NCBI GenBank assembly: GCA_030537695.1
Contig: JAUNVJ010000001.1
Span: 1 to 64,000, forward strand
DNA from: Tissierellia bacterium
GTDB taxonomy: Bacteria; Bacillota_A; Clostridia; Tissierellales; Peptoniphilaceae
Length of the DNA stretch: 64,000 nt
Reading direction: 5' to 3'
In this document: piece by piece, positions 42,978-52,102 of the stretch
Layout: each line of letters starts with the position of its first letter
How positions within the stretch are numbered: position 1 is the stretch's first letter
Notes under the pieces: model-generated
The model's database searches: none
Told to the model about the DNA's origin: nothing
What the model saw: the letters and a program-made list of their open reading frames with translations, nothing else
Program-made: the position numbers and the translations under genes

Positions 42978-43480
42978 CTTTTATGTCTCATTTTTCCGCA
43001 ATCGGTTTCCAAATCCATCAACAATTTGAGCCCATGACCAAGGACATCTAATACCGCACTTAAATTTTCTGTTGCTGCTTTCGGACTACCTGGTAAATTG
43101 ATAATTAAACTGTGCTTTCTAATTCCTGAAATTTCACGAGACAAGATGGCATGTTTTGTGATTTTCATAGAAAATCTTCGCATTTCCTCACTAATTCCTG
43201 GTACATATTTATCAATGGCACGATAGGTAGCTTCTGGGGTCACGTCTCTTTTTGCAAAGCCGGTACCTCCAGTAGTTAAAATCAAATGGGCCTTTTTTGC
43301 ATCGGCAATTTGACAAAGCTTTTCAAAAATTACTTCTTCGTCATCTGGTAAAATATCCATTTGTTCAACGATGTATTTATCATTGGCTTCAATCATTGAC
43401 TTTAATGCCGGACCACTTAAATCTTTTTTCTTATCGTAATAAGATGAATCACTGATCGTCAGAATAGCTACTTTAAACAT
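42974..43480 (-). CDS. MogA/MoaB-family molybdopterin adenylyltransferase
   Basis: A 168-residue protein from ATG 43480, with AAAGGGGAT before it. Motifs LTISDSSYYDKKKDLSGP, LTTGGTGFAKRDVTPEAT and LIINLPGSPKAA are those of the MoCF fold. It adenylates molybdopterin before metal insertion. It overlaps the MOSC gene by 13 bases and the ModE-type gene by 4. Confidence 0.92.
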   Translation of the reverse strand: MFKVAILTISDSSYYDKKKDLSGPALKSMIEANDKYIVEQMDILPDDEEVIFEKLCQIADAKKAHLILTTGGTGFAKRDVTPEATYRAIDKYVPGISEEMRRFSMKITKHAILSREISGIRKHSLIINLPGSPKAATENLSAVLDVLGHGLKLLMDLETDCGKMRHKR

Positions 43481-43902
43481 ATCGTATCCCCTTTTTTTAC
43501 TTTTCCCCCTTGCAACACTTTGGCAAAGACCCCTTCTCGTGGCATAATGCAATCACCTACTATATTTCGTATTTCACAACCTTTATGGCATAGTTTGCCA
43601 ATCTGGGTAATTTCTAAAAGAATCGTCTCATTAATTATCAATTGATCTCCAATTTTTATATTTTTAAAATCGATCCCTTCCACTAAAAAATTTTCCCCGA
43701 AGACCCCATGTTCCAGTGGAATATTAATTTTATCTTTAAAGGCATTAAAACTTTCATAAGACAAGAGGCTTATTTGTCGATGCCAGCTCCCACCATGGGC
43801 ATCGTTTTCGATTCCAAAATTAAAAATTAAATTGGCTCTTTTAACTTCTGACTTTATGGTCCCTTTCTGTGTACTTGTATTAATTGATATTATTTTTCCC
43901 AT
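43468..43902 (-). CDS. MOSC-domain protein
   Basis: A 144-residue single-domain protein of the MOSC family, with GVFGENFLVEGI as the core motif. A cysteine-rich segment (CHKGCEIRNIVGDCIMPREG) carries the Cys expected to bind or carry sulfur. MOSC proteins deliver sulfur or bind cofactor in molybdenum enzymes; the gene sits in the moa operon between moaA and mogA/moaB. It abuts moaA without a gap. Confidence 0.85.
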   Translation of the reverse strand: MGKIISINTSTQKGTIKSEVKRANLIFNFGIENDAHGGSWHRQISLLSYESFNAFKDKINIPLEHGVFGENFLVEGIDFKNIKIGDQLIINETILLEITQIGKLCHKGCEIRNIVGDCIMPREGVFAKVLQGGKVKKGDTICLK

Positions 43903-44877
43903 TTAACCACCAATCTCATTCATATAAAAAGATATATCCTCTTTTTCAAATGTGTTTTCTAAAGGTTTTCGATGGATGCTTTGAAAAATTGCGTTACGAG
44001 CTTCCATTTCATCCTTTTCTCCATTTATAAAGGGTCGTAGATCCAATCCATCTGAATATTGTAAACAAAGCTTTAAATAACCTTGGGCACTTAACCGTAT
44101 CCGATTACAATCTTGGCAAAATTTATGATTCATCGGATCGATAAAACCGATATTTCCAATGAAATTCGGATAGTGATAATAATTGGCAGGCCCATTTCCC
44201 AACTTTTTTAAAACAGCACGAGGTGTTCCAAATTCTCGTTGCAACAGTTTTTTTACTTCATCTTGTGAATAGGAATGAAAGTTCCGTCCATTGCCGATAG
44301 GCATCAATTCAATAAAACGCAACTGTATCGGATTATGTTGAGTCAAGCGGGCTAAAGAAAGGATTTCATCATCATTAAAACCTCTGATGAGGACAGTATT
44401 GATTTTAATATTTTTAAAATTTGAATCCAATAGGTATTCCAACGACTTCAATACATCATGTAGTTGTCCCCCTCTTGTCAATGTAGCATATTTTTTTTCA
44501 TCCAAAGTATCTAAAGATATATTAAGACCGTCAAGACCACTACTTACAACCTCTTCTAAATGATTTTTTAATAGAATTCCATTGGTCGTCATAGTTACTG
44601 TTTCAATTTCAGGAATTTCCTTTAACTTTCTCACTAAAGAAAATATATTTTTCCGAACAAGAGGTTCTCCTCCCGTAATTTTAATTTTTGTAATTCCCAG
44701 TTGAACGAATAAATGTACTATTTTTAAAATGTCTTCATAAGAAAGCACTTCCTTATGTTTTAATAGCTGAATTCCTTCTTCAGGCATACAATACTGACAA
44801 CGTAAATTGCATCGATCTGTGACGGAAATCCTTAAATAGTCAATTTTTCGATTATGCTGATCCCTCATTCCGTACAT
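43903..44877 (-). CDS. moaA: GTP 3',8-cyclase MoaA
   Basis: About 325 residues. The start is ATG 44877 or GTG 44883; GGAGGT lies 7 bases before the latter. The radical-SAM motif CNLRCQYC follows RISVTDR near the N-terminus, and the second [4Fe-4S] site is CQDCNRI with a later Cys in LKLCLQ. It starts molybdopterin synthesis by rearranging GTP, acting with MoaC. Its beginning overlaps the end of moaC. Confidence 0.95.
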   Translation of the reverse strand: MYGMRDQHNRKIDYLRISVTDRCNLRCQYCMPEEGIQLLKHKEVLSYEDILKIVHLFVQLGITKIKITGGEPLVRKNIFSLVRKLKEIPEIETVTMTTNGILLKNHLEEVVSSGLDGLNISLDTLDEKKYATLTRGGQLHDVLKSLEYLLDSNFKNIKINTVLIRGFNDDEILSLARLTQHNPIQLRFIELMPIGNGRNFHSYSQDEVKKLLQREFGTPRAVLKKLGNGPANYYHYPNFIGNIGFIDPMNHKFCQDCNRIRLSAQGYLKLCLQYSDGLDLRPFINGEKDEMEARNAIFQSIHRKPLENTFEKEDISFYMNEIGG

Positions 44878-45337
44878 AGTCACCACTCTTACCTCCCGAT
44901 TTTTCAAGCAACTTAATATCACCAATCACCATGGATTTATCAACGGATTTAACCATATCATAAATTGTTAATAATGTAATGGACACTCCGGTGAGAGCTT
45001 CCATTTCCACACCGGTTTTACCATTGGTTTTTACCTTAGCCATCACTTCAATGGAGGACTCTTCCGGATGGGGTACAAATTCAATAGATGATCCTGACAA
45101 AAACAACGGATGACATAAGGGGATTAATTCCCCTGTTTTTTTCATTCCCATAATACCTGCAATTTGTGCAACGGTTAAAACATCACCTTTTTGTATTTTT
45201 TGATCAAAAATTCGATCGAAGCAATTTTTCGACAAATAAATTTTGCCTCCTGCTATGGCAAACCTCGCGGTTTTAGCTTTTTGAGAAACGTCTACCATCT
45301 GAGCATTTCCCTTGGTGTCAAAGTGGGTGAAATTCAT
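44852..45337 (-). CDS. moaC: Cyclic pyranopterin monophosphate synthase MoaC
   Basis: A 161-residue protein with MVDVSQKAKTARFAIA, LIPLCHPLFLSG, GKTGVEMEALTGVSITLLTIYDM and DIKLLEKSGGKSGD, all MoaC signatures including the catalytic Lys and the C-terminal phosphate loop. It turns the MoaA product into cyclic pyranopterin monophosphate. It overlaps moaA by about 26 bases and the upstream gene by one base. Confidence 0.96.
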   Translation of the reverse strand: MNFTHFDTKGNAQMVDVSQKAKTARFAIAGGKIYLSKNCFDRIFDQKIQKGDVLTVAQIAGIMGMKKTGELIPLCHPLFLSGSSIEFVPHPEESSIEVMAKVKTNGKTGVEMEALTGVSITLLTIYDMVKSVDKSMVIGDIKLLEKSGGKSGDYVRNEGSA

Positions 45338-46308
45338 TATAGAAGTCCTCCATTCCCCAATGCAACAATCTCTTGTTTTGTCACTTTCTCACCAGCTGCC
45401 AAACGTGGTAAGACTAAATCAAATACTGTCTGTTTCGAAAACATTACGCAGCCAGGCAAACCGATAATGGGGATATCATTGTAATAGGCAAGCATAAACA
45501 TGGCACCCGGTAATACAGGGGCGCCATAAGTGACAATATCCGTAGCTACAGCTTTAATGGCTCCCGGTGTATTATCATCAGGGTCTACACTCATTCCTCC
45601 CGAACAAAAAATAATATTGGCTCCTTCGTCGATCAATTCTTTAATATGGACTTCAATTTCTTCTAATGGATCTTTGCTGTATCGATGTCCAATTTCCGTT
45701 ATTTCGAAAGCTTTTATTTTGTTCCGGATAACATCGGTAAATTGATCTTTAATACGTCCATAATACACTTCATTTCCCGTGGTGACAATACCGGCTCGTA
45801 ATCCTTTATAAGGTAAGACCTGAATAATCTTTTTTGAACCAGCTGTTTTTTCTGCTCTTTCAATCGTACTTTTAGCTACGACTAAAGGAATAACTCGAGT
45901 TCCGGCAATTATATTGTTCTTCTTTACCGGTGTATTATTATATTTTGTGGCAATCATAATATCGGTAATACCATTGATTTTATTTAATAGGTCTATATCA
46001 ATTTTCAAAACCCCGTCACATTGGGAAAAAATTGAAATTTTTCCTTCGACAATATCTCCACTGAAAGTATTGTTTCCTTTACAAATTTCAGCCAAATGTA
46101 AAGCCGCATCATTTTCATGGTATTGATCGTCACCACATTCAAAGACATAAATATGATCTTTACCCATATCCAATAAAACAGGAATATCTTCTTGCTTTAT
46201 AACATGTCCTTTTCGGAAACGGGGACCTTTAAAACCATCTTTTATAATTTGAGTCATGTCATGACATAATACAGTTCCAACAGCATCTTCTACCTTTATT
46301 ATTTTCAT
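45337..46308 (-). CDS. Molybdopterin-binding (MoCF-domain) protein
   Basis: A 323-residue protein with a MoeA-like MoCF domain in the second half: GIVTTGNEVYYGRIKD, IFCSGGMSVDPDD and VLPGAMFMLAYYNDIPIIGLPGC. The N-terminal part (VGTVLCHDMTQI, PRFRKGHVI) resembles the start of MoeA but the chain is shorter than MoeA and lacks its complete domain set. It is the type of molybdopterin-binding protein often found beside XdhC and hydroxylases in Clostridia. A role in metal insertion or cofactor hand-over is inferred. Confidence 0.82.
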   Translation of the reverse strand: MKIIKVEDAVGTVLCHDMTQIIKDGFKGPRFRKGHVIKQEDIPVLLDMGKDHIYVFECGDDQYHENDAALHLAEICKGNNTFSGDIVEGKISIFSQCDGVLKIDIDLLNKINGITDIMIATKYNNTPVKKNNIIAGTRVIPLVVAKSTIERAEKTAGSKKIIQVLPYKGLRAGIVTTGNEVYYGRIKDQFTDVIRNKIKAFEITEIGHRYSKDPLEEIEVHIKELIDEGANIIFCSGGMSVDPDDNTPGAIKAVATDIVTYGAPVLPGAMFMLAYYNDIPIIGLPGCVMFSKQTVFDLVLPRLAAGEKVTKQEIVALGNGGLL

Positions 46309-47286
46309 TTAAACCTCCGTATTTTTAATTTTAATAATTTCACCGGCAATCGAAATGGCAATCTCTTCAGGTGTTTCCGCCGAAATATCCATTCCGATCG
46401 GCCCATGGATGGAATCTACTAGAGCTTTTGAAAACCCCTTGTCTAAAAGCTTTTGTTTCATTAATTTTGTTTTACGACGACTTCCAATGACGCCGAGGTA
46501 TTTTGGATTTATTTTAAGAATCTGTTCCACTACGACTTCATCACTTGCGTGACCTCTTGTCATGACGCATACATAGTCCTCTGCATCGATGTTTAGGTCC
46601 GTAATATTATCATACTCCATTAAATGTAAAATTGAATTTGCAGGAAAATCCTCTGATTTTAAAAATTCTTTTCGATTCTCTATGATACAAAGATTAAAAT
46701 TGAGGTAATTTAAAATAGGGGCTAAAGCCCTCGATACATGTCCTCCCCCAAAAATATAAATACTGGAGCTTAAAAACATTTTTTGTACAAAATAAATATT
46801 TCCATGGTTTTCGACGGTAAAACAGCTGATTCGTTTCCAATTTTTAGGTAAAGAATTTTTTTCCGTAAAAGATTGTAATCTTTCTGAATCCATGATAATA
46901 CAAGGTGTGTTTTTTGTTGTGTTATATACAATGTATTTTTTTTCGTCCGATTTCATATTTATAAAAATATCATTGGATTCAAAATACTCGAAATGGATTT
47001 CATTTTGCCCTCCACAAACCATTCCTAAATTCATAGCGTCTTTTTCTGTTAAAATATACTTTTTAGTTAGATTGTTTTTTTTATTTAAGGCTTGAATTGC
47101 TTCCTGAATGGCAGCGTATTCGATGGCTCCGCCTCCAATCGTTCCATATTGTAAACCCTTTGAATCCACTAGCATATGGGAGCCTGCTCCTCGAGGAGCT
47201 GATCCAGTTTTTTTCGTAACGGTTGCGATCAGAAAGGGAGTGTTTTTTGGATAGCATTCCCTTATATAAGTAAATAAATTTTTCAT
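46309..47286 (-). CDS. xdhC: XdhC/CoxI-family molybdenum cofactor maturation protein
   Basis: A 325-residue protein. The N-terminal XdhC domain has ATVTKKTGSAPRGAGSHMLV and GTIGGGAIEY; the C-terminal Rossmann domain has IFGGGHVSRALAPIL (about 184) and GVIGSRRKTKLM. XdhC binds sulfurated molybdenum cofactor and loads it into hydroxylases; here the likely client is the selenium-type enzyme at 34604. It is first in the operon running toward modE. Confidence 0.9.
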   Translation of the reverse strand: MKNLFTYIRECYPKNTPFLIATVTKKTGSAPRGAGSHMLVDSKGLQYGTIGGGAIEYAAIQEAIQALNKKNNLTKKYILTEKDAMNLGMVCGGQNEIHFEYFESNDIFINMKSDEKKYIVYNTTKNTPCIIMDSERLQSFTEKNSLPKNWKRISCFTVENHGNIYFVQKMFLSSSIYIFGGGHVSRALAPILNYLNFNLCIIENRKEFLKSEDFPANSILHLMEYDNITDLNIDAEDYVCVMTRGHASDEVVVEQILKINPKYLGVIGSRRKTKLMKQKLLDKGFSKALVDSIHGPIGMDISAETPEEIAISIAGEIIKIKNTEV

Positions 47287-47299
47287 ATTATCTCCATTG

Positions 47300-47320
47300 A
47301 TTATATCATAAGCTATATAT
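47300..47320 (-). promoter_or_regulatory. xdhC promoter element overlapping a ModE-like dyad
   Basis: The minus strand carries TGATATAAT (extended -10; 47308-47300). The same bases form TTATAT-N8-ATATAT (47301-47320), similar to the inner dyad before modA. The dyad may be real or a by-product of the -10. Confidence 0.4.
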
Positions 47321-47446
47321 TAAACGACATTATCTATTGTATTTTAATTTTAACATGAAAACAAGGAAGAATAAATTATAATTGTAGTTGCGGTATGGGA
47401 TCGTTTCACAATGCCTTCTTAACAGCTCTTAACACTTTAGAAAATT

Positions 47447-47475
47447 TTGTTCTTCTATTAAAAATACTATATAAT
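47447..47475 (+). promoter_or_regulatory. rqcH promoter
   Basis: TTGTTC (47447-47452), 17-base spacer, TATAAT (47470-47475), 20 bases before the start codon with GGGAGAGTGAT as ribosome site. Confidence 0.7.
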
Positions 47476-47495
47476 AGATAAGGGAGAGTGATAAT

Positions 47496-49247
47496 ATGTC
47501 CTTTGACGGAACGGTACTACATGGCGTAGTCTTTGAACTCAATGAGAAACTTCAAAATGGAAGAATCGATAAAATTTACCAGCATGAGAATAATGATCTC
47601 ATTATAAATATACGAAATCACAGAAATCGCTATCAACTACTTTTATCTGCATCGGGAAACAATCCCAGAGTATATATAACAAATGACAATCGAGAAAATC
47701 CCACGACACCTCCGACTTTTTGTATGTTGTTAAGGAAACATCTGGAAAACACGAAAATCCTATTCTTTGAGCAATTTAAAATGGATCGCATCATGAAAAT
47801 GGTTGTATCGTCAAGAGATGAACTAGGCGACGAGGTGGAAAAAGCTCTTGTTATTGAAATTATGGGAAAACATTCCAATATTATATTGATAAATAATGAA
47901 TCAAAAATAATTTATGATTCCATAAAAAGAGTAAATCGACATATGTCTCGAATTCGTGAGATTCTGCCAGGAAAAGAATATTCTCTGACGGGAATATCCG
48001 ATAAGAAAAATCCATTGATGATTGATTCTCTCAAAGATTATATCATTGATACACAAAGGCTCGAATACAGTATCAAAAGATTTTTAATGGACCAATTCAC
48101 CGGAATAAGCCCACAAATGGTTCGTGAAATTTGTTATCGAAGTTATATCGATCCTAAAACGATAATTACCAAACTTTCTGAAGATGAAATGGAAAGGCTT
48201 AACAATAGTTTTACAACAATTTTCAAACAAGTGAAAAAAAATCAATTGGATCCGATTAAAATCTTTAATCATGGGGAGTTAAAGGATTTTTATTCCATCG
48301 ATTTGCTTCAATATGATGAGAAGGAACATATAACCGGGCTTTCAAACGCTTTAGACTGTTTTTATATTGAAAAAGATCTCTCTGATCGCTTGAAAAACAA
48401 AAGTCATAATATCAAACGATTTGTAAAAAATGAATTGGATAAGGCCAAAAGGAAACTTTCTCATCAAATCGACGAATATAATGAAGCTTTAGATCGAGAA
48501 AAATACAAAATATATGGTGATTTGATCTCTTCAAACTTTCATAAAATAAAAAAAGGAGCCTCTACTATTAGGGTTGAAAATTTTTATGATCACATGAATG
48601 AAATTTCCATTCCTTTAGATATTACATTAGATGCTCCTCAAAATGCCAATCGATATTACAAAAAATATTCAAAACTAAAAAACGCAGCAAAGCGGTTAAA
48701 AGTTCTAATTGATCATACGACTTCAGATATCGATTATTTAAAAGAGGTGGAATTATCATTAGACTTGGCAGAAAACAACTCTGACATTGAGGAGATTCGC
48801 AAAGATTTAGAAAGCTCCGGTTTTCTACGTGAAAAAAAGAAGAGGAAAAAAAAGGAAACAAAAATACAACTTCGTAGTTATCAAACAGAAGATGGATTTG
48901 TCATCTATGTTGGGCGAAATAATCGTCAAAATGATTTTTTAACGATGAAATTTGCTTCGCGAGAAGATTTATGGTTCCATGTAAAAGATGCTCCCGGCTC
49001 CCATGTTATTTTAAAAAATGATGGTAGAGAATTTTCAACAGAAGCAATCAATGCTGCTGGTGCCCTTGCTGCAAAATATAGTTCTCTTAGTAGTTCAACC
49101 AATGTAGAAGTGGATTATACGATTAAAAAAAATATAAAAAGACATCCAGCGAAGAGGGCTGGTTTGGTCATATATGAAGATTTTAACACATTGTCCATCA
49201 ATCAGAAGGATCATTTTTTAGACTCTGTCATAAAAATCGATAAATAA
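47496..49247 (+). CDS. rqcH: Ribosome quality control protein RqcH (NFACT family)
   Basis: A 583-residue protein. It has an NFACT-N domain (MSFDGTVLHGVVFELNEKL at the start), helix-hairpin-helix and coiled-coil middle parts (about 270-430) and an NFACT-R domain (LWFHVKDAPGSHVIL, near 490). RqcH binds stalled 50S subunits with peptidyl-tRNA and adds alanine tails; older annotation calls it fibronectin-binding protein. It is a single gene with its own promoter and terminator. Confidence 0.94.
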   Translation: MSFDGTVLHGVVFELNEKLQNGRIDKIYQHENNDLIINIRNHRNRYQLLLSASGNNPRVYITNDNRENPTTPPTFCMLLRKHLENTKILFFEQFKMDRIMKMVVSSRDELGDEVEKALVIEIMGKHSNIILINNESKIIYDSIKRVNRHMSRIREILPGKEYSLTGISDKKNPLMIDSLKDYIIDTQRLEYSIKRFLMDQFTGISPQMVREICYRSYIDPKTIITKLSEDEMERLNNSFTTIFKQVKKNQLDPIKIFNHGELKDFYSIDLLQYDEKEHITGLSNALDCFYIEKDLSDRLKNKSHNIKRFVKNELDKAKRKLSHQIDEYNEALDREKYKIYGDLISSNFHKIKKGASTIRVENFYDHMNEISIPLDITLDAPQNANRYYKKYSKLKNAAKRLKVLIDHTTSDIDYLKEVELSLDLAENNSDIEEIRKDLESSGFLREKKKRKKKETKIQLRSYQTEDGFVIYVGRNNRQNDFLTMKFASREDLWFHVKDAPGSHVILKNDGREFSTEAINAAGALAAKYSSLSSSTNVEVDYTIKKNIKRHPAKRAGLVIYEDFNTLSINQKDHFLDSVIKIDK

Positions 49248-49274
49248 AAAAACCACATTTTTATGTGGTTTTTT
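49245..49274. terminator. Bidirectional terminator after rqcH
   Basis: AAAAAACCACAT, T-rich loop, ATGTGGTTTTTT between convergent rqcH and the TrpR-like gene. Confidence 0.85.
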
Positions 49275-49281
49275 AATGGAC

Positions 49282-49596
49282 TTAATCTTCTTCATTTTCT
49301 TCAACATACCCTAGTCGAGTAAGTACTAATTTATATCCATCTGCTCCGTAATTTAAAGATCGATTAATCCTAGAAATCGTTGCGGTGCTTGCACCGGTTT
49401 CACTTTCAATCTCATGATAAGTCTTGTTTTTTACTAATAATTTTACAACTTGCAGTCTTTGAGCTATCGCTTGAATTTCTTTGACAGTACAAATGTCTTC
49501 AAAAAAGCGGTAACATTCCTCTTCGTTTTCCAAAGCTAGCACAGCTTCAAAAAATCCATCTGTTTGCTCATTTTTTATTTTAGAATTATAAATCAT
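49282..49596 (-). CDS. YerC/YecD-family TrpR-like transcription factor
   Basis: A 104-residue protein with the TrpR-type helix-turn-helix: IQAIAQRLQVVKLLVKN then ETGASTATISRINRSLNYG. The acidic tail and length fit the YerC/YecD family. These are TrpR-fold proteins of unknown target in most Firmicutes. It stands between the rqcH terminator and the Rad50-like genes, read toward rqcH. Confidence 0.85.
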   Translation of the reverse strand: MIYNSKIKNEQTDGFFEAVLALENEEECYRFFEDICTVKEIQAIAQRLQVVKLLVKNKTYHEIESETGASTATISRINRSLNYGADGYKLVLTRLGYVEENEED

Positions 49597-49759
49597 TGAT
49601 TATCCTCCTGATAATATCTTTCAAAACTATTCAATTAAGGCAACAAAAAATCACTATGAAAGATTATAGCAACTTTTTCCATAATTTATTAAAACATTCA
49701 CTACTAACATAGTAACAATTTCATACACTAAAGTCAATATTTTTTTAAAGTGATAAAGA

Positions 49760-50413
49760 TCATAATTTATCGTTAATAGAAACTTTGGAAACACCTCTAT
49801 TAATGGTAACGATAAAAGATCTGTCACAAATTTGAGACAAGTGGGCATTGTGCGTCACCATGATGATTTGTCGTTGAAATAGCGAAGAGGATCGTTTTAA
49901 AAATTCGCCTAAATTAAAGATAAAATCATCACTGACATGTTTACCAGGCTCATCTAAAATAATTGGTCCACTTATTTCAGGCTGATGGATTTGAATAAAG
50001 GCTATGCGTAGAGCGATGGAAATAATGTCCACAACACCTCCACCTCGAGCAATTTCAGGTTTTGTCTTAATAGAATAACCTTCATCATAATTGGATCGAA
50101 CATAAAATTCAGCCACCGGCACTCCACGGGATTCACCAAGTTCTATAATAAATTCAATATCAACTTCAAATATAAACTGGAGGCATTTCGAAACGATATC
50201 TTCAATTTGCTGTTTTGCCTGTTCTCGTGCAAATTGAGATGTTTTTTGGAAGAGAAGAGATACTTGTGTCAAAATTTCTCCATAAGCTTCTAAATCATTT
50301 ATCTGCTTTGTATTCGTTTCTAATTCAGAGTGTAAAATATCCAATCTACCTTTATCTCCGTTTATTTTATTGTTTAATTGATTAATTTTTTGATCTAATT
50401 GTTGAAGATTCAA
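49760..50413 (-). CDS. C-terminal half of a split Rad50/SbcC-like ATPase
   Basis: A 217-residue protein. Residues 1-75 form a coiled coil. The rest is the C-terminal lobe of an SMC/Rad50-type ATPase: signature motif ARGGG (122-126) followed by VVDIISIALR, Walker B PIILDE (150-155), D-loop KHVSDD and switch His in IIMVTHN (188). It has no P-loop, which the 484-residue protein two genes upstream supplies. Gene spacing is 4 bases from the coiled-coil gene. Some phage recombination ATPases have a similar GGGVVD motif. All motifs are intact, so this looks like a true split gene. Confidence 0.75.
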   Translation of the reverse strand: MNLQQLDQKINQLNNKINGDKGRLDILHSELETNTKQINDLEAYGEILTQVSLLFQKTSQFAREQAKQQIEDIVSKCLQFIFEVDIEFIIELGESRGVPVAEFYVRSNYDEGYSIKTKPEIARGGGVVDIISIALRIAFIQIHQPEISGPIILDEPGKHVSDDFIFNLGEFLKRSSSLFQRQIIMVTHNAHLSQICDRSFIVTINRGVSKVSINDKL

Positions 50414-50417
50414 TGGA

Positions 50418-50651
50418 TCACAACCTTGGCATAAGTTCGTTGGCTTTTTGAAAAAGCTCCTTGATTTCCTTTTCTAAATTTTTAATTTCCATTTCCAGGT
50501 TTTCTGGTTCGATGCCTTCTTCCCGTATTTCCTCCAATAGCTTACTCTTTTGAGATTCTAACTCTTCCAGTCTGGCTTCTGCTCGGTATTTTAAATTTTT
50601 TGCTTTATCCAATTCCTTCTTTAATTCATTTAAATTTTCTTCATAATTCAT
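50418..50651 (-). CDS. Small coiled-coil protein of the split Rad50-like module
   Basis: A 77-residue, highly charged, almost entirely helical protein with heptad-like Leu/Ile spacing (LEELESQKSKLLEEI; LEMEIKNLEKEIKEL). A short break (EEGIEPEN) between two helices could form a hairpin. Its start overlaps the N-terminal-half gene by 4 bases. It would supply part of the coiled-coil arm missing from the two ATPase halves; this is inferred from position. No family is recognised. Confidence 0.65.
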   Translation of the reverse strand: MNYEENLNELKKELDKAKNLKYRAEARLEELESQKSKLLEEIREEGIEPENLEMEIKNLEKEIKELFQKANELMPRL

Positions 50652-52102
50652 TTATTATCACCTCTTAAATGTGATTTAATATGGGCAAGAGAACTTTCAG
50701 TAATTTCACTATAGCAAAAAGGACAAATCTTTAATTCCATAATAAAATCCTCGTATTCTTTAGATAAATGGATAATTTTTATAGTATGTTTTTTCAACTC
50801 TTTCTCTAGTCTATTTAATTGGATTGATACATTTATAAATTGCTCCTGCTTTGAGGTCAAAGATCGAAAATATATGATTTTTGTAGTCAATTCATTTATT
50901 ATCTTGAATCCTTCGTTTAAATCCTCAAATTCTTTCGTATATTCCCTTCCTATCGACAATAATCCTTCAATCTTTTCCAATTCCTTCAAGAATTTTGATT
51001 GTTTTTTAAATTGAATTAAAGAGATATACAATTGTTGATAAATTTCTTCCCATCGATTCAAATTTTTCAATCGTTTCAAAGATACCTTGGTCTTGTGGAT
51101 TTCAGTCTTTTGATAATTTAATTGCTGGAAATAAACTTCTTTTTTTGAAAACTCCATACTCTTTTCTTGGATGGTTTCTAGTAACAAATCAATTTGCCCG
51201 ATGTTTTGTACTTGGTTATATTGAATTTTTGTATCGTAAAAATCTTTTTGATTATCTTTAAGCTTGTCATAAAGTAGGGACATATAATGGTGTCGGGAAG
51301 ATAAATTATCCAAGCGTAATACTTTCTTTTCAAGGGTATCGATATTTTGATAATATTTTAATCTTGTCTTTAAGTTGTCGATTTCTTTTTGATAATTTAA
51401 AAATCGGTTTAAAAAATCATGATACTTTTCCAAGAGAGCTTGATTTTTTCCGATGGACTCTCTGATGGTAACCAATTCTTTATATTTATTTTCCAGATCC
51501 TTTAAATAATCAAATTCTGCAATCTTTTCTTGAAGTGACTTTTGATTCGATTTTAGAATTTTTAGATCTTGTTGGATTCGTTTATTATCTCGGACTACAT
51601 TACGCAAGGCATCGTCCACATAATTGACTCCAATTAATCGACCGATAGCAGATGCACGTAATGACGGTTTCTCATTTAATAAAAAAGGACCTTCCAATTG
51701 TTCTGCTATGTTTAAAATTGACCTGTTCTCATTATCTAAATTAATCTTATACATACCAATGGTTTCAGAAATTTCTTTAGGAACCACGGTACCAAAGCCT
51801 TCAAAATTATATTCCTTTCCATCAGGTTTTTTTAAATAATAGGCATTTTTAGATCGCGTCCGCAATCGTTTGACCACTGTCCCAGTATTAAAAGTAATTG
51901 TCACAGATACATTAGTTTCACCCTGCCGAATAAAGTAATCTCCTAAAGGTTCATTGTATAATGTCCATTTAATACCTCGTAAAACTGCTGTTTTTCCAGA
52001 GTCTGAATTGCCCAATATCACATTGAGCCCCCTATCAAACTCCATGACGGAATGGGAATGGGATTGAAAATTTTCTAATTCCACTTTTGTAATGTAGATC
52101 AT
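50648..52102 (-). CDS. N-terminal half of a split Rad50/SbcC-like ATPase
   Basis: A 484-residue protein. The N-terminal ATPase lobe begins YITKVELENFQSHSH, with P-loop GNSDSGKT (31-38) and a Q-loop in LNIAEQLEGPF. A long coiled coil (about 165-455) ends in CPFC (460-463), like the zinc-hook CxxC of Rad50. The chain stops 21 residues after the hook; the returning coil and the Walker B lobe are in separate genes downstream. It overlaps the Mre11-like gene by 4 bases and the small coiled-coil gene by 4. Confidence 0.78.
   Translation of the reverse strand: MIYITKVELENFQSHSHSVMEFDRGLNVILGNSDSGKTAVLRGIKWTLYNEPLGDYFIRQGETNVSVTITFNTGTVVKRLRTRSKNAYYLKKPDGKEYNFEGFGTVVPKEISETIGMYKINLDNENRSILNIAEQLEGPFLLNEKPSLRASAIGRLIGVNYVDDALRNVVRDNKRIQQDLKILKSNQKSLQEKIAEFDYLKDLENKYKELVTIRESIGKNQALLEKYHDFLNRFLNYQKEIDNLKTRLKYYQNIDTLEKKVLRLDNLSSRHHYMSLLYDKLKDNQKDFYDTKIQYNQVQNIGQIDLLLETIQEKSMEFSKKEVYFQQLNYQKTEIHKTKVSLKRLKNLNRWEEIYQQLYISLIQFKKQSKFLKELEKIEGLLSIGREYTKEFEDLNEGFKIINELTTKIIYFRSLTSKQEQFINVSIQLNRLEKELKKHTIKIIHLSKEYEDFIMELKICPFCYSEITESSLAHIKSHLRGDNK

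Noticed and set aside
49654..49848. A 64-codon minus-strand frame at the end of the Rad50-like genes
   Set aside because: It overlaps the intact C-terminal ATPase gene in another frame and has no ribosome site or recognisable features.
49760..52102. Frameshifted pseudogene explanation for the split Rad50-like genes
   Set aside because: Each part has its own start, the junctions are tight overlaps, and ATPase motifs on both sides are intact.
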